From Hypomesus transpacificus (taxonomy: Eukaryota > Chordata > Actinopteri > Osmeriformes > Osmeridae), in assembly GCF_021917145.1 (NCBI RefSeq), contig NC_061077.1:6755298-6819297 (forward strand): a stretch of DNA of 64,000 nucleotides. The letters are read 5' to 3'. The position numbers were made by a program, and so were the translations under genes. Below the pieces are notes generated by a model, which saw only the letters and a program-made list of their open reading frames with translations, did no database searches and was not told the origin of the DNA. Shown here piece after piece: positions 23,551 to 38,700 of the stretch (its first letter is position 1; the number at the start of each line of letters is the position of its first letter).

Positions 23551-26076
23551 CTTGGATATAGTTCCAGAACACTGCAATAATACTATTCAGATATTGTCTC
23601 TCATCTTCAGTTACACACTTGAGGTGAAGAATTTCTCTCTCATGTTACAATGTTACACCAATTGCATCATTAAGATAAAGAAACTCTATTCTGCAGGTGA
23701 TCCACACATTTCTTTGCTCCAGTTATATCCCGATAAGTATTACTGCTTGATTTTGGTCCCCTGCTCAGTAAAATCACTGAATGTGATGGAATATTTTAAG
23801 ACGTGTGAGATGAGACAAGGTTGTTATAAGTCACATGGTCTATGGATTATCAATAAACACCAATGTCTGATTCAATTAGTCTGACTGGGATCATATTGAG
23901 ATTAGCCTCTGTGCAAGTCCTCAGTCTGTACTGTTAATTTCTTCAGTGCGAATGAAAGCAGTAGATCCTTCCAATCTAGAATATTTGTCGCCAGAACCTG
24001 CCAGATGGAGGATAAATAAAGTTAATTCAAACATTTCATGCAAAATGGTTGATAAACAGGTAGATAAATCACACCTTGTGTTCAAGCATAAATATGTATG
24101 TGTTGGAAGGAGGACAAGGACATCAGATCCGGTCCATGCAAGCTGTTCCTTTGGTTGCAATTTGGTCATCATTGCTTTAATGAGTTGGCAAACCCACCTG
24201 TTGTATAGCTCTGTTTCAAAGACAATACCCAATGCACTTTGTGTATACAGAGTGGGTAACACTCTGCAGTGTTAATCATCTGCATTCAGCAAAACATTTC
24301 ACAACAAGAAAACGTTCCTATCTTTTTACACATCTATTCCAGAATGTAGGTATGCAATTATCAATGATCATGGTCCTGGTGAGACTTGACCTCCTTTGTA
24401 CGTCCGAAGCCCAGTCCCAGGTTACTTACAGCCATGACTAGATTAGTTATACAACATCCCCATTATGGGATGCACCATGTTATTTGCAAAGCCGATGACT
24501 CATTCAAGCCAAGCATTTGGTTATCCTTCAAACCTTCTGTGCCCAAGGTGTCAAAGCTATTTATATTGACTCTCATGCCACCCGTTGATTTGCTTTCTTC
24601 AGTCACATCCCAAAATGCCATAAGTGTTCCACACATTAACCATTTACACAATGTATAACAAACTTAGATATCTTTTCCACCACCAAATACATTTTTACCT
24701 GCCACCTACTGCTGTCATAATTGTAATCAGAATATAATAATCCTCTCCCAACTCTTAAAATTAAATACTGGGATTCGTAACACTATTTATCAGAGTGGGA
24801 AGTCAAACATTGTCCACTTTGTCCTTTAATAAATAAGTTTACAAGTGAATATATGCCCTGGACCAGTACCTTCTCAGGTCAGATAACCCACTGACATCAG
24901 GTTTTATAAGGATAAGTACCTTTGACCTCAGTCTTATGAAGAGCAATTAAATAAAAATTGATTTGCTTTTATAATATAAAATATTTGAGAGAACCTTTTC
25001 TATGTAAACTGAAGGGTAGCTTTAAAGTGATAAACCAGTATTAAAAAAACTTTATTCATAGTTGCCAAAAGATACATCTTTCTAGATACATAGTAAGCAT
25101 GTACCACACTTAAAATGTTAGCATTTATTGCTGCATATGAAATTGTGTTGCAAGCCCAAGCATCCAAGATATGTATTACAAAGGCAGTGAACATATCAAT
25201 CTACAAAATTGACTTTACAGAAATTGAAAAAATCCTAAATATCAAAAAGGGGTTGCAGAAACATGGTAAATATATGATAACCAACAAAGAACATCTTGGG
25301 TGAAAGCAAAAGACCTACACCTCAATCACTTCAGCATTTAGTGCTGTTTTTTTGATGGTCAATAATGTTTTGATTTTTTTTTAATATCATATTTATATAT
25401 TTACTTTTAGAAGATATTTATAAACTTGCAGTGAAAGCTGATGCTAAAGCCAATCCAATTAGCAAAGTAACAAAGAAACCATAAAGATGCCATGTCTTGG
25501 CTTGTCCTTCATATTTTAGTTTCAAAATACAGAAACAAAACTATGACAAAATAGTCTATTACTGATAATCTTTGCATCATAATCTGATGGTAATAGACCC
25601 ATGTCATACTACAAGCCCACAGACCTAGTTTAGACTAAAGTGGGCCAAGATGACATTCACATCAGTGATAGCCAAAACAATAAATGTCTTAATGACACCA
25701 TGCAAAATTGTCAACCAAGCATACATCTAAAAAACCTGCTAAAATGTCTGAAAAGGTTAAAGAGACAGTGACAAAAATAGTAAAGTATTGGGAATCAAAA
25801 GGCCTTAAAACATAACTGTGTGAATTAATTCAAAGAGCATTCGAAGTCTTGGTATAAATGATAAACTTCCAGTTTTATAAAACAAAGTGATGTGTGGCTG
25901 CAGGAACGTTGGGTCATAGAACACAAGAGGAGAGAGGTTGGAGCCAAAATCCTGTGAGGCCCTTGGTGAAACCCCCTCTACCCCTCACCTGTCCTGGGAG
26001 ATGACAGGTCCACAGTGTTACAGGGATCTCCTTGGTGGTATATAATACAGTGTCTAATCAGTCAGGTGGCCCAGGT
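23551..26076. other. guca1b promoter side and ppp4r2 3' UTR region
   Basis: No coding exon is recognised in this 2.5-kb stretch. The left part must include the guca1b promoter; GGATTA, the core of a photoreceptor CRX site, occurs near 23,845. The right part should be the ppp4r2 3' UTR. A minus-strand AATAAA (TTTATT at about 25,052) lies about 1 kb past the ppp4r2 stop and could be its polyadenylation signal. Confidence 0.5.
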
Positions 26077-29000
26077 TCAGTCCTGTTCCATGGCCTCCTC
26101 TCCTGCAGTCTCTGGGCTCTCTGAGCTGGCCTCTGTAGCGCCCTCTGCTGAGGACTCAGCAGTACTACTGGGAGAGGCGGGGAGAAGCTGGTCACTGGTC
26201 GTACTGTCCCCACAGCTGCTGCTTACTGGGTCTCCGCTTGGCCCATCTTCCTGCTCATTCAGGCTCAGATTCTTCCCCGACTGCTCTGAGGTGCAGTCAC
26301 TCTTTTGGCTATGAGCGGCAACAGCCTCTCCATCTCCAGTCTCTTCCTCCTCATCTTGGGACTCAGTCTGCGTGCTGGTGGGCACTGAGAGAGGAAGGAC
26401 AACATTCAGTTCTACTGAATAACACCCAAAATTGTTTACCCAATTATCATTGGGTAAGACAAATAATCACAATTACTGCAAAACTACTTACTATGATCCT
26501 CTCCTGTTACCACATTAGCAGGGTTACCCTGTTCCACTTCAGCATCTGTCGATGACTCTGGTGTGTCGGTTGAGCTTTCTGGACGTGCAGGACAGGATGA
26601 CTCCCTCTCTTCCTCCTCATTTTCCTCTTCATCGTTGTCAAATTTCAGCCTCTTGACTTCGTGTCCATCTGCCTCCATGGCATCCTCGTCATCTGCATGC
26701 TTATTCTTCACCAAACTGCTGTGGGGGCTTTCCCCTTCTGATAATGACGATACACTACAGAGACAATCAAAGCAACACATTCAATGCATAATGTCTATTG
26801 AATCAAGTATCTATTTGCACCAACTAGCTTTTGTAACTTTAAAACACAAATGCTAGTTCCACTTACCCAATGTGCTTCTCTCCCTGTCCTGAGCTTGTCC
26901 CTTTGTTATCCGAGCAGTCAGGCAGACCATTAGTAGAAAGAGAGGAGGATATGGAAAGCTTTGGTCGACTGAATGGCCTTGGGGTGCCTGGTCCATTTAC
27001 ATTTCTACATTACGGAGAGAGTACAATTGGTAAAAGTGAGGTGAAATCCCATCCATTTCTTCTGATAGATCAGCAGAGTGGCATGTGTCACTGAACCCAC
27101 TTTGCCCTCCCTCTTTATTTCTTAGCTCCATAAAATAACACACGCATCAAGCAATCATTGGAGCGTCCCATCCTCATTTAAAACAGCAACATTATATTTT
27201 TGAAATACATTTATTTTTTAGGTATGCGGCTCTCACCTGTCTGAATAAAGAGATGAGTTGTCGGGGAACATCACTCCATTCATTCTGTTTATACTGGTTG
27301 ACCCATTTTTTCTTTCAAAAAGGTAGACAGAAACAACATACAGACTACTTTTGAAAGGTATCTGTTGATGAACAGTTAAAAAAGCACATCACAACAGTAA
27401 TGTACATTTCAAATGACTATGTATTCACCATGTGACAGTTGATACTTACTCAGAGGTAGGACACACACAGCTGACCACCATAACATTCTGCAACACACAG
27501 TCAGATATAAAAAATATATATATATATTTGACAATACCGTGAACATGTTACAGTGTGACATTCTGCATGTCACTTGTCTTTGTATTGCTTGTCAATGTTG
27601 CTTCCTTACTCACCCTATGCGGGATATGATCTTGTGTCCTTTGACCCACACAACTGATCATAAACACCGCTTTATCCAGCTACACTGGCAAACAGCGATG
27701 GCATGGTTGGGTGGCATTTATATTGAGGAGTGAGTTTAACCAATTCCTCTCGGTTACACACAAAGGGTAATATATTTGTCATATTTCATCACTAGTCTTG
27801 ATTACTTTTAAAACTATGCTCCTTCAATACAAACTTGTCCATGTTTTTCAAGGGTCCTAAGAGAAAATGTTTGGGAAAAGACTTTTGAACTTCATGTAAG
27901 AAGTGTTCACCTTCTCAACCCCTCTGAGGAACTTGTCTGTTCCTGTGTAGTTCTTCTTGGGCTCAGTGAGAAGTTCACACAGACGTTGGATAGTAAATGG
28001 AATCCTGAAAAAGATAATAAAATAAATCAACCCATTATGGGGAATAGACCGTGTTGATAGCTTGAGGAGTGGTGTGGATACTCTTTGGATTAACAGCTCA
28101 CCCTATACATTTCCCAATGCATATATGATTAGTTTGCATTTGTATCTCTTGTGACAACTGTCTTGGTCACCTGAAACTAGATTTGCGGTTAAATGAACAA
28201 TATTTCCATTGTTATGTGTCTACCATATTGTATGCCGTACTCACCCATTGTATCCATCCACAATTTTTAAAATCCTTTCCTTCATCTCTTTGAAAGGAAT
28301 GTACTCTACATTGGGATTAGCAGGGCTTCGTTGATCTGGCGTTGATGATTGAAAATCATCCATAACTCTTTCAAGTTTAAACAAGAAGTAACTCTTAAAC
28401 TGTGTCCATGGAATCCTGCCAGAACATAGAAACGCGATCAATGTAAATTGACCGAAAAGATTGTGTTCCTCCAACCAATAATCAGCCTTTTGTATTCAAT
28501 GGTGGTCTGTCATCAGTGCTGTCAGAACAACAAGTACCCCTGTAACTCTTAGGCCCAGTTTCCCAGACATGGATTGAGTCTAGTCCTAAAGTAAGATAAA
28601 AATTCAATGAAAATCTCAATTTAAAAAGTTTTTAGTCAAGCACTAGGCTTAATCCATTGTCTGGTAAACTGGGCCTTGGTGTGCAACAGGCATTTGTTCC
28701 AAGAGCACAGGGGAAACAGTTATGGCTAGATAAAGACAGTGACCTATGTGTCTGCATACATCGCATGGTATCTCACTAACTAGCTAGCTTGGCTAACGTT
28801 AGACAGCTTGATAGCACGTTATTAATAGGTTTCATAGCTACTAGCTCAATTAACATACAGTAGATTTTCTGTTGGTGTCTCGTGAGACTCACATAGTTTC
28901 TCCCGTTTTGGCGACATGGCACAATAACTGATCCAAGACAGGACATGTCTCTCTCTCCCCTTTCTTCTCGAAGTCTGTGCACAATCACAAATGAAATAAT

Positions 29001-29251
29001 GTACAGTACATAACAAGTTAGGCAGGAAATGGCTAGCTACCTAGCGAGCTAGCTAACACAGTTGGAGCTAGCTAGTAGCATTTCTAGCCGGGTTGCGTAG
29101 TCGATGATAGCAAGCTTGTGTTTATGAGACTAAAATGGGATGGAACGCTTCTGTACAATTTAACATTGAAGCAAAACAACATTATAATAATTGTAACACA
29201 TAATAACATCAACTGACCTTTAAAAGCTTCCAAAACTGTGTCGATCTCCAT
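26077..29251 (-). CDS. ppp4r2: Protein phosphatase 4 regulatory subunit 2
   Basis: Regulatory subunit of the PP4 phosphatase (PP4C-PP4R2-PP4R3), which acts in DNA-damage recovery, for example on gamma-H2AX, and at centrosomes. Nine coding exons on the minus strand: 29218-29251, 28893-28974, 28245-28415, 27911-28004, 27450-27487, 27237-27311, 26867-27004, 26492-26754 and 26077-26384. All phases join and give 400 aa. The conserved N-terminal domain reads [54 protein letters not shown] and [20 protein letters not shown]. The C-terminal half is acidic and Ser-rich, with [20 protein letters not shown], and ends in AMEQD as in the human protein. Most vertebrates keep this gene single; teleosts may have two, so an a/b suffix is open. 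It is head-to-head with eif4e3. Confidence 0.93.
26136..26151 (-). promoter_or_regulatory. Candidate CTCF-binding motif inside ppp4r2 last exon
   Basis: On the minus strand the sequence reads TCAGCAGAGGGCGCTA, a strong match to the CTCF core. It lies within coding sequence for the acidic tail of PPP4R2, so it could be a by-product of codon use. Motif match by eye only. Confidence 0.3.
28552..28675. mobile_element. Small palindromic MITE in ppp4r2 intron 2
   Basis: The element starts GGCCCAGTTTCCCAGACA and ends TGTCTGGTAAACTGGGCC, a near-perfect inverted terminal repeat. The interior also pairs partly (ATGGATTGAGTCTAG against CTAGGCTTAATCCAT). It is about 124 bp and non-coding. A clear target-site duplication is not obvious, so the superfamily is open. 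I recall similar palindromic repeats as common in fish genomes. Confidence 0.7.
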
Positions 29252-30891
29252 GTTTGTGGCTGGCTAACTGCAAATGTCCCCTGCTCCACCGTCAGCGACA
29301 GGAAGCGCACAAGACAACAGTCAGAGCCTGTTTAAGGAGAGCCTGCCCACTCCCTATTAATCCCCATTGTACCGAATTTTGTTGCAGTTCCACCAGAGTT
29401 CCACTGGGAGTGATCGCGGTCGAGTGCATGTTGAATGGGAGTCTATGGAGCTAAACGGCTAAATTTGCCTCTTTCGCCTGATTGTTGTTGATAAATCTCA
29501 GATTTGATTATAGTTTTTGCATGTTCAACATGGATTACAGGTCAAAAGTTGAATGAACGAGTACTTATGTCCTTTCGATTTCTTACAGGGTAAGTCGTTG
29601 TTGCCCATAACACGCTAGCATTCTGCTAAAGAATGTTGATTGGTTAGTGAAGGACTGACTACGACCAGAGATCCCGCTTGATGGCATCCGAAGCAGAACC
29701 AGAATGTCAGAGCATTAGCAACATTAGCAACAACATTAGCAAGCCAAAACTCTTTCTAGCATGTGTATTGACAGGGAGAGCCTAACCTGTCAGCTGTGTT
29801 GTCGATGCCTCGAGAGTAAAGTGGAAGTAACCAGAACTTGTCGTCAAGCAGTAGCTCTGGTCGTAGATGTGTATGACATCAATGCCATTTTCAAAGGCTT
29901 TTTAGAACAGAAAGGCGACTTTAAAAAAAATCTAACACCCAGTGGTGTGTATTTGTTTTGCCTCCCCTTTCGATTTCAGAATTCAAATTACTAGACAAAA
30001 AATTATATCCTGAGAAAAGTGGACTTTGAGGGGTATAGGTCCATAGACCTCCATTCATTCTGCACTCGATCGTTAGCGCCCTCATATGGAACTTGAGTGG
30101 AACTGCAACCAGTTCTCTCTTTATTAGATATTCTCTGCAACAGTAGCGTCAATGCGCTCTCGGTTTATGTCACGGGTGCGAGGAATTTCTAGAACGAACT
30201 CGTTCCATGCCACCGGACTTTCATAGCCAAGCAGCCATAATTTAAGTATACAGTATCCGTTTTACGACAAAAAATAGCGTATTTGCTTTTCCTGTAACGT
30301 TGGTACTGAAGTTCTGATAAAAAAAAAGCTGGTGCGACTCATCATGCCTTATGGCAGCTTTATCGATTGCAGAAATGTGTGTCCAGGCATTTTACAGACT
30401 TTAACTTGTTACACACAGTGTATTTAGGTTAGCATATATTACAAATATACATATTTCAATGTATGATACATATGCATGCTGCATCTGTCTGTAAAAGTTT
30501 CAAATAAATGACACGTTCTGCTGGCCTCCACTGACAAGAGACATCCACATAGACCTATGTATAGTGTTGCTGTTCCTCTTTTTCGCTGGTAGCTGTGGTA
30601 GGCCTACTTCAGCCCAATATGTACACGTATTTTGTTTTCTTACATACGAAACTGTTTTAATATTTTTTTTTATATTAAAGGAACATGCAGTCCACCAGCG
30701 ACTGATTTAACGAGAGCGCTGAGGAGCCGTAGAACGTAAACGCAATTCATATGCTACGTCATCTGTTGTTGTGGTGGCGGCAGGCCGGTGAAGCGGCGAA
30801 TGAGTCAGCAGCAGCAGAAGAACTAGCCTTTCACAAAGGTGGAAGAGGTCTCTCCGGTAAAGAAACCAAATTGTGTTTTTTAATCACTGTT
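29252..30891. promoter_or_regulatory. Head-to-head interval between ppp4r2 and eif4e3
   Basis: The two start codons point away from each other and are 1.64 kb apart, so both promoters must lie here or in nearby 5' exons. The ppp4r2 side, 28,760-29,250, is rich in short GCTAGC runs. The eif4e3 side has a CpG-containing leader near 30,700-30,890 (GTGGCGGCAGGCCGGTGAAGC). Most of the middle is taken up by an inverted-repeat element, so the ancestral interval may have been only about 0.9 kb. Confidence 0.6.
29381..30109. mobile_element. Non-autonomous terminal-inverted-repeat element, 729 bp
   Basis: The left end begins GTTGCAGTTCCACC and continues with GTCGAGTGCATG and GAGTCTATGGAGCTA. The right end, read on the minus strand, gives GTTGCAGTTCCACT, ATCGAGTGCAGA and GGTCTATGGACCTA in the same order. 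The inverted ends are therefore about 70 bp with moderate divergence. A 77-codon internal frame has no family resemblance, so no transposase is seen. Target-site duplication and superfamily are not clear. The right terminal repeat carries a CTCF-like GAGGGCGCTA. Confidence 0.7.
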
Positions 30892-33003
<2,112 letters not shown>

Positions 33004-35720
33004 TATTATTTGCACATTTGACACTTTATTTTGATGTGGTGTTTTAAAAGGAAAGGGGAATACCTGTTTTCCTAGCCTGAGCACTGATTTCAAAAAAAAA
33101 AAAATTATGTTATACAATAACTTAGTTTGGTCAGTACATGGTTGTATGTGTTTTATAAAGAGACGTTTTGTGAAACATCATGTAAAGCAAGATTTTTTTA
33201 CACATTTTAGGGTCGTTTCTGGTGCACGAAAGATTATGCCCTGACAAAGGCATTTTATCAGGGCATTGCCATTAGTTGTGTCCACCGGTTTAATGTCCTA
33301 GATAAAGCAGTCTGATATATTGCACATTGTTTTTGTTTGTTTGTTTTTGTCATGCTGTTTGTTTGGGTAGGTGGAAAGGCTGTAAATCTGACAGCTGTTA
33401 CAAGTTGCTTTTTTAGTAAAGGCATTTCAGTTATCCTGAACATCTTTCTGTTTGTCTTGAGAAATGTATATGCAAAGGTATCACCTTGACTTTATTTTGT
33501 AATATGACTAGGCTATTGCACAAACATTCAGTTTTTGTTAATGAAATCTTAAGGTCCCTATTTTTTATGAGATATTTGAAGTTGAATGATATGCCAATTT
33601 ACAAATGAAAGGTACAAAAGGTACGTTTTTTCAGTAAAAAGACAAACGTTTGTCACCTATAAACATGTTGTGTAAGCTAATAAAGTCCTCTGAATAGTAT
33701 AGCAACACAGACAGCTCAGTGCCAGTGGAATGTCAATTTCATTTTTTTTTGAGCAGTCCATTGTCCTGTCCCAGTCAATCACTTTCTGCGAAGTGGACCT
33801 TTCTCCTTGTCTAATTTTGTGAAACCACTGTCAATCAAACTTGAGCTGAAGAAAAGTGTGGAAGTTTAGACAATAATTACGAGTGCTGTTAGTCATTTGA
33901 ATACATTTTAATAAGGTTACCATCGCAGCTTTAAGCTGTTGGTTGTTTTACATGTTTGTTTTTTTTGCAGATTCGACAGTTTGGATTCGAATTGTTTGGT
34001 ATTTTGGTATTTTTGCCAACAGAGTCGTTTTTTGAAAAGCTTATAATACAAAATTAAAACAATTTAACCGACTCATAAATTCATTATAGATATCTTGCGA
34101 TTAAGGTCTAACATTCTCTCCGCCTACTACAACGGGTTGCAAACTGGGTTTCAATCAAGCTCAGTCAGACGCTAGTTGATCGTACAGCATCTTGTTGTTG
34201 GCTAGCTTGCTAGCTAGCAATTAGTCGGAAACTATTGTATCTACAGCTTGAGCTAGCCTAGCTAAGTTAGCCAGCTAGCAACCACAGCGAAAGTAGAAGA
34301 ACAATTTGCTAGTATTTATAACTAGCACAACTGTTTATCCGGTGAGCTAATGTATTATTCACGTGCGACAGGGGGCTTTTAAACGCAGTGATACAGTACT
34401 GTAGTGAAAGTTAGCTAACTGTCTATCTTAGACTGTGTACAGTACAATACTGTGCTAAGTTAAGTAGGGATCTCTCACGTTTGTTTGTTGCACGGGCGGG
34501 GACAAGTCAGGTCTGTTGCGACTTCCAAAATGTAACTATAGGTTGGTAGCTAGGTAGGTGAGTAGATTAATATGTGTGTGATGGAAAGGCATTGTCCCAA
34601 AATATGATTACGATGTAGTCTAAGCTTAGCTTAGCGTGGCTAGCAATACAAGCGTTGCTGTTGGGAATGAGAAACAGTCAGCTAACTACTAAAGATAGCC
34701 TTGAAAATACTAGTAGACATCTAGTCATGTTACTAGTTACTCTACAAGTTGTTGTAATTAATTAGCTAAATACTGTGCAGTCAGCCAGCTACAAACAATG
34801 CTTTCGTTCTCTGCCCTACAAACACAGGTAGGCTACAGGTACAGGTCTACTTCAGGTATAGTATAGTACAGTAGCAGACAATTATAGCTAGAGCTAATAT
34901 AATAACACCGTTTTATTGTTGTGCCCTTTTTGAAATGTCATTAAGATATGGTTGACAATCCCTGATCAAATACAGTAATCGCTTGGACATGCGTTTGTTA
35001 GAAACAGACCTGTGTGTACTGTATTAGGTTCCAGTTGTCAGATGTTCAAATTTCTCAGTGTTACGCTAGTACTGATGAAAACCCAAGGCCTTAGTGTAAG
35101 TGGCTTTGGCGTTGTTTTTAAGGCAATCCCAAAATTATCATTTTGATTCAAGCATAATTTGGATCAGGGCAGATAAACACAAACTATGTGGATGTTAACT
35201 TGTAAAATACAATTAAATTATTGTAGTGTTTGATCAAATTTCGTCCAGTTTCGCAATTATTTCAATTCTCTTTACATTGTGCCAGCACTAGCAGAGACTG
35301 GGTGTGCTACCTGTTTATCACACCACCTGGGTTATTAGTAAATGGCTTAAGAAGGAATGTGTTTGCTCATAAACACCAGCTCAGAGCCTCTTTGTTTACT
35401 GTAGCCATGGCAGCAATCAGTTAGCCCAGAGGGACTGTTTACTCTGTAAACAAACCTTCAGTAATTCAGTTAAAATTGTAAAAGCACTGCGACCAAGCTC
35501 TGTAGAAAATATTGTCATTTGATCTGCATCACATGGCTATCGAGATCAATGTAAGAGCATTTAGCATTGCTGTATTGATTATAAAAAGTTTTTTTGATGG
35601 ATCTCTTAACGCTAAGAAAATGTAGGCCTCAGTCAAAAATACTCAGCAATCCTAGTTTTTTTTATCTTGTCCAACTGCTGAAGGATGTTGTTGGTCTGTT
35701 CCTCAGGTCAGCAAGTCCAG
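33004..35720. other. eif4e3 3' UTR and foxp1 5' region
   Basis: An AATAAAG at about 33,679 is a plausible eif4e3 polyadenylation signal, implying a 3' UTR of roughly 700 bp. From about 34,100 the sequence becomes CpG-richer with many GCTAGC runs, and may include the foxp1 promoter and untranslated first exon. No additional coding exon is seen. Confidence 0.5.
34150..34341 (+). promoter_or_regulatory. Candidate untranslated first exon/promoter of foxp1
   Basis: A GCTAGC-rich segment with a possible splice donor (TATCCG then GTGAGC) at about 34,341. It lies 1.4 kb upstream of the first foxp1 coding exon and downstream of the eif4e3 3' end, in the right place for a 5' UTR exon. The assignment rests only on location and the donor-like sequence. 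Confidence 0.3.
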
Positions 35721-38700
35721 ATGCATGAGTCTGGGTCAGATCAGACCACTAACAGCAGTCCAGTTAATCAGACGGAGAATGGGACCAGTAAGAATGATAA
35801 TTGGATGAGCAGGCAAACTCTATCTCAACAGGCATCTGGGGCTGATTGCCCTCAGCAACACCAGGTTATCACCCTTACACTGTCACGATGCTTCAACCGG
35901 TTTGCATAATATTACATTTTAATAGAAACAATTGATTAGGCTGTGCCAATGGATGAGAGTCTGAGTCTGTTTTATGTAATTGTTTTTCTAACACAGCATA
36001 CAGGTTATGTACTTTACACCCCAAAATATAGCAGTCTGTTACTTTAACTTTTCATGCAGGCCATCTTTCTCTTCCTTAAAACACCCTCGGCGTGTCTGTG
36101 CAATGCTCTTGTTTTTCTTGTGATGGAGAGAACACAGAGCTGGGGAAGGGGGTTGGTGTGGGGTTGGGGGTGTAGCTAGCTAGCTGCCTCAGTGGGGGAG
36201 GGGTCCAGCTAGAGGAGGAATGTGTCTGATTGGTTGGATTTGTTTATGCATACAGCACAACAACACAAGTAGGCTACACTGTCAGATTGCTAGGCAGTGC
36301 GACACTGTTCACAGATCTCTCGACTAGCCAGACCTCGCCTTTATTTTGCAGACAACCTCTATAAATGGACATTATCAGGTTTGTCACAATAATGGTTATG
36401 AAGCCTAATGTTTTAATGGAAATTATTGTATTAATTTGTTGAATTTTGTTATTTTTATGTTTGTGACAGCAGTTGTGGGTTTGAATATAATATTCATCAT
36501 AATTAAATAGCTTCAGATGACACTGCATGCTTTTTAAAAATCATGTTTTTGTTTATCTTAGTCAAAATACGTAAGGAGGCAGAAATGGCGGTTGTTGATC
36601 ATTTAGATTTATTTTAAAACACATAATTTCTTTGATTACCGGTAATAGGCTAGTTGTAGTCTTTTTATATTGTCTTGGAATACACATCTTCCTTTTCCCA
36701 AAACATATAAGTGTTTAGGCTACTTCATGTATGTGTCTTTGTTGACAATAACAACAACAAGTGATGTTTAGACTTGTCTGCTGTCATGGTAACAGGGATT
36801 AGCTTTTTGTCTTGTTGGTGTTCATAACAAAAATACAGAAACCAACAGCTAGAGCTGAAGGATCATTTCATTTGTATAGACTATATTGTATAGTCCACTG
36901 TGTTTCTTCAAAATCTGTGTTTCGGTTTATCTTCATCAACCTTTATGGTGGTGTGTGAAATAGGCCAATAGCACAGTGAGAAGCCTTATCTAAAAAGCTT
37001 AGGAGGTAGTAAATGATTGTCCCTCATACAATGTATTGTAGCGTGGCTCTGTTGTAAACAGATTCAATTATGATTGATGGTTATTTCTTCTTAGTATTTT
37101 CAGATTCAATGACACACTATTTTTCTTGATATGAGTTGTAACACTGGAGGCTTTATTGGAGCAGCCCCTCCTGTACTAGTGCATAGAAAGGACAAACTAA
37201 CAAGGCAATCCACTATTTTTGTTAGCTTTAAGCCTCTGTAACTTCTGCCAGCAGTTTGTTTACCCCATCCAAAACAGACCCAGCCTTGAGAGGGAACTGT
37301 TTGTGTCTGGTTAAAGCTTAATTAAAATGCAATCCTGAGTTCTATTTTTGCAAACATGCCCAGTATCCCAGCTTATACATTATTTATATATCTATGTGAC
37401 TTTGATTATTCTGTTTAAGTTCACTGTAAACATCCCCAGAGCTGGAAGTGTTTGACAGGGAGATGGAGGGGCGAGTGCTTGGTGCCCAGTGGTGAATGTT
37501 TGTGCATTTCTGTGCAATTCCTTGGTAGGCATAATGTTTCCACTGTAGTTGTTTGACTGCAAGAGATTTCAACAAGAACCCCAGTGCTGTGTCGTCAGAA
37601 GTTGAACTCTACACTGCAGCGGTGTAGTACTGCGCTTCTTGGGACTAATCCAAAATCCTAATCCTCCACCTGTGTTCCAGTTCCCAGTGTCAGTGTCGAT
37701 GATGACCCCTCCAGTCGAGTCTCTACAGCAGCAGATCCTCCAGCAGCAGCTCCTCAGCCCTCAGCAGCTCCAGATCCTGCTTCAGCAGCAGAAAGCACTC
37801 ATGTTACACCAGGTAAGAATGATACCAGCAAAAGAGAACAGCAGTCTGACTACATTAAAAAAGCATAATTAGAATGGTCTTTGGTCAGATTTTCTATGTT
37901 GATAACTTTTATATGGAATTAAGATCATTCTTTTTTTTGCAGCAGCAAATCCAAGAGCTCTTTAAGAAACAGCAGGACCAAGTCAGTGTCCAGCTTCTAG
38001 AACAGAAGCACTCTGGGACCTCCAGTCAAGAGGTAAACTGCACTGGCATCCAGGGAAGGCAATGCTTTTCTCTTGCTGGGACACTTATAGGAGAACTGAG
38101 CTTCTGTAGGTCTTTGTACATGACCAGAAATGTCTGTGTGTTTGTGCTCTCCTCCCCCACAGCAGCTGGCAGCCCAGCAGGTTGTTCTCCAGCAGCAGCT
38201 CTTCCAGGTCCAGCAGCAGCACCTGCTCAGTCTGCAGAGGCAGGGCCTGCTGTCCGTCCTGCCCATCAGCCCCTCCACAACCCAGGGTACATCACTCCCA
38301 CTATCTCTCTCCTTTTGTCCAGGTTTGGTTTCTGCCTCACCTTTTACTGCCATTTTATCAGCAATAGGACTGACTGGTAAAACCTACTACCTGCATCTGT
38401 GATTGCAGGGTGTGAAAATGGCACCAAGTCATCTTCTGATGGAGAGATATCCTCCCTTCTTCAGAAGAGTCAGCCTCACAGCCAGCAGTCCACCACTAAT
38501 GGACATCATGGGTTGAACACCCTAAAAAAGATTGACAGGTGTGTTCTGTTTTCATAGCTGATCTTGGTGGCTAGAACTTTCTGTGTCAAATTATGGAATA
38601 TCATCCACATTTTCTTGTTGAAATGACTCTCGCTGTGTGTGGGCATTGTGCTTGGTTGTGTGTGGCTACAGCTCTCTGGAAGAATTTGCCCAGAACACAC

